Assembly: GCF_001262635.1 (NCBI RefSeq)
Contig: NZ_JXYH01000042.1
Span: 1 to 34,981 of the forward strand
Length of the DNA: 34,981 bases
Origin: Aestuariivita boseongensis
GTDB taxonomy: Bacteria; Pseudomonadota; Alphaproteobacteria; Rhodobacterales; Rhodobacteraceae
Reading direction: 5' to 3'
The notes beneath the pieces are model-generated. The model was not told where the DNA came from. It made no database searches and saw only the letters and a list, made by a program, of their open reading frames with translations. A program made the position numbers and the translations under genes. Below are positions 22,240 through 29,442 of this stretch, in pieces. Within the stretch, counting starts at the first letter, position 1. Each line of letters begins with the position of its first letter.

Positions 22240-23448
22240 ATGATCAGGCGCAAATCCTCGCGCACGGATAGCGACGATATCGCAAAGCCGAAGGGCTTTG
22301 ACGATTTCGAATTGCGCCTGGGCGATGTGATGCGCGGTGAACGTGCGACGATGGGCAAATCGCTGCTGGACGTGCAGCGAGAGCTGCGCATCAAGGCCTC
22401 TTACATCGCTGCGATTGAAAACTGCGATCCGTCGGCTTTTGACACGCCAGGGTTTATCGCAGGCTATGTGCGCTCCTATGCGCGTTATCTGAACATGAAC
22501 CCCGATGAAGCCTATCAGGCGTTCTGCCGCGAAAGCGGGTTCGAGGTGGCGCATGGCATGTCCTCGGAAGCCTCTGTCGTCAAACGGGGGGAGGACGCTT
22601 CGGCGCGCGCGCGGCGCAGCCCCGCACCCGATCCGTTCGGGTCAACCGCGTCGCCTTTCAATGGTGTGCCGGGCGAAAGCATTCTGGCGCAGATCGAACC
22701 ACGGGCCATCGGGTCGATGATGGTTCTGGTCGCGCTGATGGGGGGGCTGGGCTATGGCGGCTGGACAGTCCTGCGCGAGGTGCAGCAGGTGCAGGTGGCC
22801 CCGGTCGATCAGACCCCTGTCGTTTTGAGCGATCTGGATCCTTTGAACACGACATCCCCTGCCGCCGGAGCAGGAGAGCAGCAGGGCTTCACCGCCCCGA
22901 GCGTGGAGGCGCTGGACCGTCTTTATCGCCCTCAGGCGCTGGACGTGCCTGTGCTGGTGGCCCGCGACGCACCCATCGCCACGCTTGACCCGCGGTTGGG
23001 CGGCGCATTCAGCGCACCCGAGACGCCACGCGCACCGACACTTGCGCTGAACGGCGCGGGCGAAGGGGATGCGCCGGTCTCGGTTCCGCAGGTGGTTGAA
23101 ACCACGGCCCCGCAGCTGCGCATGGTGGCGGTGCGCCCGGCCTGGGTGCGCGTCACATCGGCGGATGGCACGGTGGTGTTCGAAGGCATCATGGAAGGCG
23201 GCCAGACCTATGACGTGCCTGCGACAGAAGAACCGCCCAGCTTGCGCGTGGGCGAATCCGGGTCGATCTATTTCGATCTGAATGGCGCGATCTATGGCCC
23301 CGTGGGCAATCGCGGCACCGTCACGTCGAATTTCGCACTGGCGGCGGAGAATGTGTCCCAAACCATGGCGCTGGCTGATCTGGACGTGGACAGCGACCTG
23401 GCCCGCATGGTTGCCGAAGCCGCGATTGGCGATAACGCGCGGCAGTAA
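22240..23448 (+). CDS. rodZ: RodZ-like membrane protein (HTH, TM, DUF4115)
   Basis: 402 residues. The cytoplasmic N-domain has a Cro-type helix-turn-helix at about 28-95 (LLDVQRELRIKASYIAAIEN, TPGFIAGYVRSYARYLNM), which in RodZ binds MreB rather than DNA. A transmembrane helix spans ~156-177, followed by a long Pro/Ala-rich periplasmic linker and a C-terminal DUF4115 domain around 295-370 (AWVRVTSADGTVVFEGIMEG, GESGSIYFDLNGAIYGP). Expected role: linking MreB to the cell-wall elongation machinery in rod-shaped cells. In E. coli rodZ also lies next to ispG, so gene order supports the call. The start at 22240 lacks a strong ribosome-binding site. Confidence 0.87.
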   Translation: MIRRKSSRTDSDDIAKPKGFDDFELRLGDVMRGERATMGKSLLDVQRELRIKASYIAAIENCDPSAFDTPGFIAGYVRSYARYLNMNPDEAYQAFCRESGFEVAHGMSSEASVVKRGEDASARARRSPAPDPFGSTASPFNGVPGESILAQIEPRAIGSMMVLVALMGGLGYGGWTVLREVQQVQVAPVDQTPVVLSDLDPLNTTSPAAGAGEQQGFTAPSVEALDRLYRPQALDVPVLVARDAPIATLDPRLGGAFSAPETPRAPTLALNGAGEGDAPVSVPQVVETTAPQLRMVAVRPAWVRVTSADGTVVFEGIMEGGQTYDVPATEEPPSLRVGESGSIYFDLNGAIYGPVGNRGTVTSNFALAAENVSQTMALADLDVDSDLARMVAEAAIGDNARQ

Positions 23449-23484
23449 CCGGTCTGCGTCCCTCCGATTAACGTCTGCATCGCA

Positions 23485-23513
23485 TTGCGGCTTGGCCGGT
23501 CCCGTCCTATCTT
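23485..23513 (+). promoter_or_regulatory. Promoter for ispG
   Basis: TTGCGG (23485-23490) and TATCTT (23508-23513), 17 bp apart, 35 bp before the ispG ATG. Suggests that ispG can be transcribed apart from rodZ. Confidence 0.55.
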
Positions 23514-23548
23514 AGCCGCAAAGACCGATCCCAGAACGAGGCCCCCCT

Positions 23549-24673
23549 ATGTCGCTGAACCACGTGCGTCCCTGGCGGAACATCTATCGCCGGAAATCAC
23601 GGCAGATCATGGTGGGCACGGTCCCTGTTGGTGGGGATGCGCCGATCGCGGTGCAGACCATGACCAACACGCTGACCACCGATGTGAAGGGCACGATTGC
23701 CCAGGTGCAGGCGGCGGCGGAGGCAGGGGCGGATATCGTGCGCGTGTCGGTGCCGGACGAGGCGTCGTCAAAGGCGCTGAAGGAGATTGTTGCCGAAAGC
23801 CCCGTACCGATCGTTGCGGATATCCATTTCCATTATAAGCGCGGGATCGAAAGCGCCGAGGCGGGTGCGGCCTGCCTGCGGATCAATCCTGGCAATATCG
23901 GCAGCGAAGAGCGGGTGAAAGAAGTCATCAAGGCCGCGCGCGATCATGGCTGTTCGATCCGTATCGGAGTGAATGCCGGGTCTTTGGAAAAGCACCTTCT
24001 GGAAAAATATGGCGAGCCTTGCCCCGAAGCCATGGTCGAAAGCGGGATGGATCACATCAAGATCCTGCAGGACAATGATTTCCACGAATTCAAGATCAGC
24101 GTGAAGGCCTCGGACGTGTTTCTGGCGGCGGCGGCCTATCAGGGCATTGCCGAGGCGACCGATGCGCCCATCCATCTGGGTATCACCGAAGCCGGCGGGC
24201 TTGTGTCAGGGACGATCAAATCGGCCATCGGGCTGGGGAACCTTCTGTGGATGGGGATCGGCGACACGATCCGCGTGAGCCTTTCCGCCGATCCGGTGGA
24301 AGAGGTGAAGGTGGGCTTTGAGATCCTGAAATCGCTGGGGCTGCGACATCGCGGGGTCAACATCATCTCGTGCCCCTCCTGCGCGCGGCAGGGCTTCGAC
24401 GTGATCAAGACGGTCGAGATCCTGGAAAAGCGGCTGGAGCATATCAAGACGCCCATGAGCCTGTCGATCATCGGCTGCGTGGTGAACGGCCCCGGTGAGG
24501 CGTTGATGACCGATGTGGGCTTTACCGGTGGCGGGAATGGGGCCGGCATGGTCTATCTGGCGGGCAAGCAAAGCCACAAGATGACCAATGACCAGATGGT
24601 CGATCACATCGTCGAACAGGTCGAGAAGAAGGCCGCCGAACTGGATGCGGCGGCCGCTCAGGCGGCGGAATAG
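23549..24673 (+). CDS. ispG: 4-hydroxy-3-methylbut-2-enyl diphosphate synthase
   Basis: 374-residue [4Fe-4S] enzyme of the MEP pathway, converting MEcPP to HMBPP, the precursor of IPP and DMAPP (ubiquinone, carotenoids, undecaprenyl carrier). TIM-barrel start [44 protein letters not shown]; the cluster cysteines lie in [12 protein letters not shown] (two) and [12 protein letters not shown] (one), and the C-terminal domain holds the latter. Length is that of the bacterial type. Its cluster depends on Fe-S assembly of the kind encoded at 2-2.9 kb. CGAGG precedes the ATG. It follows rodZ after 100 bp and ends at a block of four hairpins. Confidence 0.98.
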   Translation: MSLNHVRPWRNIYRRKSRQIMVGTVPVGGDAPIAVQTMTNTLTTDVKGTIAQVQAAAEAGADIVRVSVPDEASSKALKEIVAESPVPIVADIHFHYKRGIESAEAGAACLRINPGNIGSEERVKEVIKAARDHGCSIRIGVNAGSLEKHLLEKYGEPCPEAMVESGMDHIKILQDNDFHEFKISVKASDVFLAAAAYQGIAEATDAPIHLGITEAGGLVSGTIKSAIGLGNLLWMGIGDTIRVSLSADPVEEVKVGFEILKSLGLRHRGVNIISCPSCARQGFDVIKTVEILEKRLEHIKTPMSLSIIGCVVNGPGEALMTDVGFTGGGNGAGMVYLAGKQSHKMTNDQMVDHIVEQVEKKAAELDAAAAQAAE

Positions 24674-24674
24674 G

Positions 24675-24763
24675 CCAAAATCTGATGCAGATTTTGGGGA
24701 GAAACTGACGCAGTTTCTCCGGAATGTGTGTCACATTCCAACCGGAAACCGCGTCGGTTTCCG
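24675..24763. repeat. Four tandem triloop hairpins filling the ispG/dsbA gap
   Basis: H1 24675-24697: CCAAAATCTG, ATG, CAGATTTTGG. H2 24698-24720: GGAGAAACTG, ACG, CAGTTTCTCC. H3 24721-24739: GGAATGTG, TGT, CACATTCC. H4 24743-24763: CGGAAACCG, CGT, CGGTTTCCG. All stems are perfect (8-10 bp), all loops are 3 nt, H1-H3 abut with no spacing, and only 3 nt separate H3 and H4. They occupy the whole gap between the converging ispG and DsbA genes. Possible bidirectional terminator or RNA-stabilising block. Confidence 0.9.
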
Positions 24764-24765
24764 CC

Positions 24766-25512
24766 TTAGCCGCGCTTGTCGTCGACGATCAGTTCCATCT
24801 GATCGGCAGGCAGGAAGCCGCGCAGGATCTCGTCGCCCACCACAAAGCTGGGCGTGCCCGAGATATTCAGGCTTTGCGCCAGATCGCGGTTGCGGGCGAT
24901 GATCTGTGTGACCTCGGGCGCGTCCATCTGCGCCATGATCGCGTCAGCATCCAGACCCAGATCGCCCGCGATGCGCCGCAGGCGCGCGTCATTCACATCG
25001 CCATTGGTGGCCATCAGCACGTCATGCACCTGCTTGTAGGCCTCGTCGCCCGCCACCTGATGCGTCGCGATGGCAAAGCGCGACATGATCACGGATTGAT
25101 CCCCCAGTATCGGGAATTCCTTGATCACCAGGCGGATATTACCGTCATTGGCCAGCAACTTGTCCACCTCGGGCACCGCGCGGCGGCAGAAGCTGCAGCG
25201 GTAATCCATGAATTCCACAAGCGTCACATCGCCGTCGGGATTGCCGCCCACCCAGGAATAGCCATCATCGAAAATGGCCGTCGCGTTTGCCGCGATGACG
25301 TCCTTTTCGGCCGCCGCCTGCGCCTGCTGCTGACGTTGTTCCAGGATCTGCACCGCCTCGAAGATCACTTCGGGATTGTCCAGAAGGTAGTCGCGGATTT
25401 CCTTGCGGAAGGTCTCACGCTCGGCATCGGACATCGCGGAGATGTCGAAGGCCGCAGCCGGTCCGGTTGCAAGAAGCAGGGCTGTGACTGAGGACAGGAC
25501 CCAATGGCGCAT
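24766..25512 (-). CDS. DsbA-family thiol-disulfide oxidoreductase
   Basis: 248-residue periplasmic protein. Signal peptide MRHWVLSSVTALLLATGPAAA, then a ~60-residue helical N-terminal extension (ERETFRKEIRDYLLDNPEVI, EQRQQQAQAAAEK) as in Com1/ScsC-type members, where such a segment can mediate oligomerisation. The thioredoxin fold follows with the redox motif C106-S-F-C109 in MDYRCSFCRRA and the cis-Pro loop SGTPSFVVG. Expected to form or isomerise disulfides in exported proteins. The ATG at 25512 lies 2 bp after the TAA of the M48 protease gene, and its ribosome-binding site GGAGA is inside that gene, so the two are one operon. Confidence 0.93.
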   Translation of the reverse strand: MRHWVLSSVTALLLATGPAAAFDISAMSDAERETFRKEIRDYLLDNPEVIFEAVQILEQRQQQAQAAAEKDVIAANATAIFDDGYSWVGGNPDGDVTLVEFMDYRCSFCRRAVPEVDKLLANDGNIRLVIKEFPILGDQSVIMSRFAIATHQVAGDEAYKQVHDVLMATNGDVNDARLRRIAGDLGLDADAIMAQMDAPEVTQIIARNRDLAQSLNISGTPSFVVGDEILRGFLPADQMELIVDDKRG

Positions 25513-25514
25513 GA

Positions 25515-26861
25515 TTATCTCCGTTTTTCTGCGTTCTGTGCAGCAACAAGCACATCTTCGGCTCGACGCCAACCCACAGATCCGCGAGGAAGCAGCCCCA
25601 TGGCGCGTTCGGCATGGATTTTCGCGTCGCTCAGACGGCCCTGCAGCGCATATCGTTCGGCCGTGGCAAGCGATGCCTGGCCGTTCTGGCCGATCCGCGC
25701 ATAGGCCTGTCCCAGATCGCGCAGGATGCGGGTGTCACCCAGATCCCGGGCGCGGGCCTGCTCCAGCGTATCGACGGCCGCACGGTGCTGCCCCAGGGCA
25801 AGCTGCGCGCGGCCCAGGCCGCCGAGGATCTGCGCCTCTTTCGGGGCGAGGGAGGCTGCGCGGGCATAGGCCTGAAGCGCGCCCTGGAACTGCCGGTTTT
25901 CAAACAGGAACTGCCCTTTGAGGTCATAGTAATAGGCGTCCTGTCCGCCCCGTGTCTGGATCGCTGCGTCGATTGAGGCCAGCGCTTTGCGGCTGTTGCC
26001 CGATCGGTGATAGGCCACGGCCTCGCGCATCTGGCGCACATCGCGATACCGTTCGTCACTGACGCGCCGCATCGTCCATTTCGTGCCGCGCGTGAAGGCC
26101 GACAATTTGCCCTTGGCGCGGGCGAACCAGTATTGCGCGGCCTCGTTCGGTTTTGGGGCGGCGCCCGAGGCGGCGACAAAGGCCTCCGCCGCGCGAATTC
26201 GGTCTCGTGTCAGCGGGTGGGAGCGCATGTAGGGATCCTGCCGGCTTTCGCTGAGTGCTTCCTGACCGCGAAACAGACGGTGCACCTCCAGAAGCCCGGT
26301 GGGTGACACGCCGGCCGAGCGCATGAACCGCGCCGCGGACTGATCGGCGGCGGATTCTTCGGCGCGGGTGTGTTTGAGAAAGCTGCGCAGCGCCGAAGAC
26401 GACACCCCGGCCGCCAGCCCGCCTGCTGCCGATCCGCTGGCGCCGCTGGCTGCCGCTGCGGCGGCCAGGGCGATACCCAGACCGGCCATTGTCTGGGCAT
26501 TGCGCATATTCCCGATCCGGCGCGAGATATGGCCATTGGCGATATGGGCGGCTTCGTGGGCGATCACGGCCTGCAGCATTTCCGGCGTTTCCGACTTCAA
26601 GATCAGCCCGTAATGAATAAAAATCGCACGATTATTCACCACGAAGGCATTCAGAGAGCTGTCATTGATCACCAGCACCTTCACCCGCGAGGGGCTGAGA
26701 CCCGCTGCTCGCAGGATCGGCGCAGCCAGCTGTTCCAGCGCATGTTCGATATCGGCATCGCGCAAGAGGCCCTTAGCCACGGCGCCGCCCGCGCTGGCCA
26801 GGATCAGCATCAGGCACAAACCCGGGATTGACGCCAGACGGAAGACACGTTGAAAGGACAT
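25515..26861 (-). CDS. M48 metalloprotease with TPR domain (BepA-like)
   Basis: 448 residues. Signal peptide MSFQRVFRLASIPGLCLMLILASAGGAVA; zinc motif HEAAH at 102-106 in VIAHEAAHIANGHI; the third ligand Glu in HTRAEESAADQSAARFM; then from about residue 260 a run of TPR-like helices (AVAYHRSGNSRKALASIDAA, AYARAASLAPKEAQILGGLG, LGDTRILRDLGQAYARIGQN). This layout is that of BepA/YfgC, a periplasmic protease and chaperone for outer-membrane protein assembly (LptD, BAM). I chose the ATG at 26861 because it gives the signal peptide; the frame also has a TTG 12 codons earlier. Its partner in the operon is the DsbA-like gene, which makes sense since LptD maturation needs disulfides. Confidence 0.9.
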   Translation of the reverse strand: MSFQRVFRLASIPGLCLMLILASAGGAVAKGLLRDADIEHALEQLAAPILRAAGLSPSRVKVLVINDSSLNAFVVNNRAIFIHYGLILKSETPEMLQAVIAHEAAHIANGHISRRIGNMRNAQTMAGLGIALAAAAAASGASGSAAGGLAAGVSSSALRSFLKHTRAEESAADQSAARFMRSAGVSPTGLLEVHRLFRGQEALSESRQDPYMRSHPLTRDRIRAAEAFVAASGAAPKPNEAAQYWFARAKGKLSAFTRGTKWTMRRVSDERYRDVRQMREAVAYHRSGNSRKALASIDAAIQTRGGQDAYYYDLKGQFLFENRQFQGALQAYARAASLAPKEAQILGGLGRAQLALGQHRAAVDTLEQARARDLGDTRILRDLGQAYARIGQNGQASLATAERYALQGRLSDAKIHAERAMGLLPRGSVGWRRAEDVLVAAQNAEKRR

Positions 26862-26884
26862 GCGCCAGACTGTGAGGAAATCAG

Positions 26885-28027
26885 ATGCGAGTTTCAAGCC
26901 GGGCCCAGGTCGATCCCTTTATTGTGATGGATGTTATGGATGCCGCGCGCCGCGCGGAGGAAGCAGGGCGCCACATCATCCATATGGAAGTGGGCCAGCC
27001 TGGCACCGGCGCGCCGCAGGGGGCGCTGGAGGCTGTGGCCCGTGCCATGGCGGCGGGGCCTTTGGGATATACCGTGGCCCTGGGCCTGCCCGAGCTGCGC
27101 GCGCGCATCGCCCGGATGTATGGCGAATGGTACAATCTCGATCTGAACCCCGACCGGGTGGTGATCACGCCGGGATCGTCGGGTGGGTTCATCCTGGCCT
27201 TTACGGCGCTTTTCGATACCGGCGACAGGGTGGGGATTGGTGCGCCGGGCTATCCGTCCTATCGCCAGATCCTGAGCGCGCTGGACCTCACGCCCGTCGA
27301 TCTGCCCGCCGCGCCCGAACACCGGTACCAGCCGGTGCCTGCGGATTTCGCGGGCCTGGATCTGGCCGGGCTGATGGTGGCCAGCCCCGCCAACCCCACC
27401 GGCACCATGCTGGACCGCATCGCCATGGGCGCCCTGATCGAGGCGGCGCAGGGGCAGGGCGCGTCCTTCATCAGCGACGAGATTTATCACGGAATCGAAT
27501 ACGAGGCCAAAGCCGTCACCGCGCTCGAACTGACGGATGAGTGTTACGTGATCAACTCGTTCTCGAAGTATTTCTCGATGACGGGCTGGCGCGTGGGCTG
27601 GATGGTGGTGCCCGAAGATCATGTGCGCGTGGTCGAACGGATTGCGCAGAACATGTTCATCTGCGCGCCTCATATCGCGCAGGTGGCAGCCCTTGCCGCG
27701 ATGGAGTGCGAGGATGAACTTCAGGCTAATCTTGCCGTTTATGCCGCCAACCGCGATCTGATGTTGAAGGGGCTGCCGGATGCGGGCTTTGGCACGATCG
27801 CCCCGCCGGACGGGGCCTTTTACGTCTATGCCGATGTGTCGGATCTGACCGATGACAGCCGCGCCTTCGCCGCCGAAATTCTGGAAAAGGCGGGTGTTGC
27901 GGTTACGCCGGGGCTGGATTTCGACCCGGAGCGGGGGCATCAGACGCTGCGCTTTTCCTATGCGCGCGCCACAGCCGATATCGAAGAGGGGCTTGCGCGG
28001 CTGAAAGCCTTCATCGCTGCGCGTTGA
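26885..28027 (+). CDS. Class I/II PLP-dependent aminotransferase
   Basis: 380-residue fold-type I aminotransferase. PLP lysine K228 in NSFSKYFSMTGWRVGWMV; the other cofactor contacts are in TPGSSGGFILAF (phosphate/ring region), SPANPTGTM (Asn) and ISDEIYHGIEYE (Asp and Tyr). The Arg binding the substrate carboxylate is in the C-terminal LRFSYARA. It resembles aspartate/aromatic-type AATases of the I-gamma group but the specificity is not readable. GAGGAAA precedes the ATG. Only 23 bp separate its start from that of the divergent M48 gene, so at least one promoter must lie inside the neighbouring coding region. Confidence 0.92.
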   Translation: MRVSSRAQVDPFIVMDVMDAARRAEEAGRHIIHMEVGQPGTGAPQGALEAVARAMAAGPLGYTVALGLPELRARIARMYGEWYNLDLNPDRVVITPGSSGGFILAFTALFDTGDRVGIGAPGYPSYRQILSALDLTPVDLPAAPEHRYQPVPADFAGLDLAGLMVASPANPTGTMLDRIAMGALIEAAQGQGASFISDEIYHGIEYEAKAVTALELTDECYVINSFSKYFSMTGWRVGWMVVPEDHVRVVERIAQNMFICAPHIAQVAALAAMECEDELQANLAVYAANRDLMLKGLPDAGFGTIAPPDGAFYVYADVSDLTDDSRAFAAEILEKAGVAVTPGLDFDPERGHQTLRFSYARATADIEEGLARLKAFIAAR

Positions 28028-28112
28028 GGATTCACAAAGCGGATCGCGTCGTGTAACCTGCTTCCAAAAGGGGCCGCAGAGCCCCGGCAAAGAAGCAGTA
28101 TCCGAGGCGTAA

Positions 28113-29330
28113 ATGATCAGGCTGATCCCGTTTTTCCTGTGTTTATGGGGCGTTTTGGCGTCGCCTGTTCTTGCGCAAGATCTGTCCGGTCTGGCGCGTG
28201 TCGATCCCGCTGAAAGCCGTCTGACCGATTCGCGGGGCGGGGCCCAGATGACCCTGTCGCTCAGCCAGGGGGTGCCTTATCGCGTCTTTACGCTGACCGA
28301 TCCCGCGCGGCTGGTGCTGGATTTTCGCGAAGTGGACTGGCGCGGGCTGGATCTGACGGCCTTTGACCAATCCGAAGCGATCACCGGCTTGCGCGCGGGC
28401 ACGTTCCGGCCCGGCTGGTCGCGGCTGGTGGCGCAGATGGACGCGCCGCATGTGGTCGATACTGTCGGGCTGAACACGGATCAGGACACGGGCCGCGCGG
28501 TGTTGACCCTGAAACTGGCCAAAACCACCCAGAAAACCTTCGCCGCTGCGGCTGGTGCGCCGCATGACCCGCGCTGGGATCTGCCGCCGCCCGCGCGGTT
28601 CGAAACGCCGCGCGCCCGCAATGGGGGCAAGATCCGCGTGATGCTGGATCCCGGTCATGGCGGGATCGACCCCGGAGCCGAGCGCGGCGCGGTCAACGAA
28701 AAGACCCTGATGCTGACCTTCGCGCGCGAGTTGGAAGAGGCGCTTTTGCGCGCAGGCGGGTTCGAAGTTCTTCTGACACGCACTGGCGATTACTTTGTTT
28801 CGCTCGAACGGCGGATTGCGATGGCGCATGAGGCGCAGGTGGATGTCTTCATCTCGCTCCATGCGGATGCGCTGGCAGATGGGGGCGCGCATGGGGCCAC
28901 GATTTACACCCTCTCGGACGAGGCCTCGGACGTGGCTTCGGCCAAACTGGCGGAACGCCATGACCGGGATGAGCTGCTGTCAGGCGTTGATCTGAGTGCG
29001 ACTGACGATCAGGTCACCGCCGTTCTTCTGGATCTCGCCCGGCAGGAGACGCGCCCGCGCACCGCGCTTTTGGCGCAATCGCTGGTCACGGGAATGGGCA
29101 ATCAGGGCGGCCCGATGAACCGCCGTCCCATGCGGCAGGCCGCGTTTTCGGTGCTGAAGGCCGCCGATATCCCGTCGGTTCTGGTCGAGATCGGGTTTCT
29201 GTCCTCCCCCCGCGATCTGAAGAACCTGCAAGACCCCGAATGGCGCGCGCAGATGGCCGAAGGGATGCGCGATGGGTTGCAGCTGTGGCTGCGCGAAGAC
29301 AGCGAAATGCGCCCGCTGGTGCGCAAATAG
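28113..29330 (+). CDS. amiC: N-acetylmuramoyl-L-alanine amidase (AMIN + Amidase_3)
   Basis: 405-residue periplasmic zinc amidase that cuts the stem peptide from muramic acid during septum splitting. Signal peptide MIRLIPFFLCLWGVLASPVLA; AMIN domain about 40-140 (VPYRVFTLTDPARLVLDFRE), which targets septal wall; Amidase_3 domain from ~170 with zinc ligands in MLDPGHGGIDPGA (His) and NEKTLMLTFARELEEAL (Glu), SLHADA (His), and the catalytic Glu in VLVEIGFLSSPRD. GAGG precedes the ATG. Next gene in the same direction is PBP1A with its own promoter. The preceding gap (28028-28112) contains a GGGGC/GCCCC stem. Confidence 0.93.
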   Translation: MIRLIPFFLCLWGVLASPVLAQDLSGLARVDPAESRLTDSRGGAQMTLSLSQGVPYRVFTLTDPARLVLDFREVDWRGLDLTAFDQSEAITGLRAGTFRPGWSRLVAQMDAPHVVDTVGLNTDQDTGRAVLTLKLAKTTQKTFAAAAGAPHDPRWDLPPPARFETPRARNGGKIRVMLDPGHGGIDPGAERGAVNEKTLMLTFARELEEALLRAGGFEVLLTRTGDYFVSLERRIAMAHEAQVDVFISLHADALADGGAHGATIYTLSDEASDVASAKLAERHDRDELLSGVDLSATDDQVTAVLLDLARQETRPRTALLAQSLVTGMGNQGGPMNRRPMRQAAFSVLKAADIPSVLVEIGFLSSPRDLKNLQDPEWRAQMAEGMRDGLQLWLREDSEMRPLVRK

Positions 29331-29386
29331 CGAAATCATCTTCACGAGATTGGGCAAAAAGCAGCCAGAACGCCACGTTTCGTGTT

Positions 29387-29415
29387 TTGACGGGGTCTGG
29401 CGCACTGCCTATATT
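29387..29415 (+). promoter_or_regulatory. Strong sigma70-type promoter for mrcA
   Basis: TTGACG (29387-29392) and TATATT (29410-29415) with a 17-bp spacer, 28 bp before the GTG start of mrcA. Among the best matches in the window. Confidence 0.75.
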
Positions 29416-29442
29416 GGCGGGACCTGAACAAAGGGGCTGCAG

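Noticed and set aside
20814-22394. 526-codon minus-strand frame opposite hemA
   Set aside because: Antisense shadow of hemA, whose catalytic motifs and length are unambiguous.
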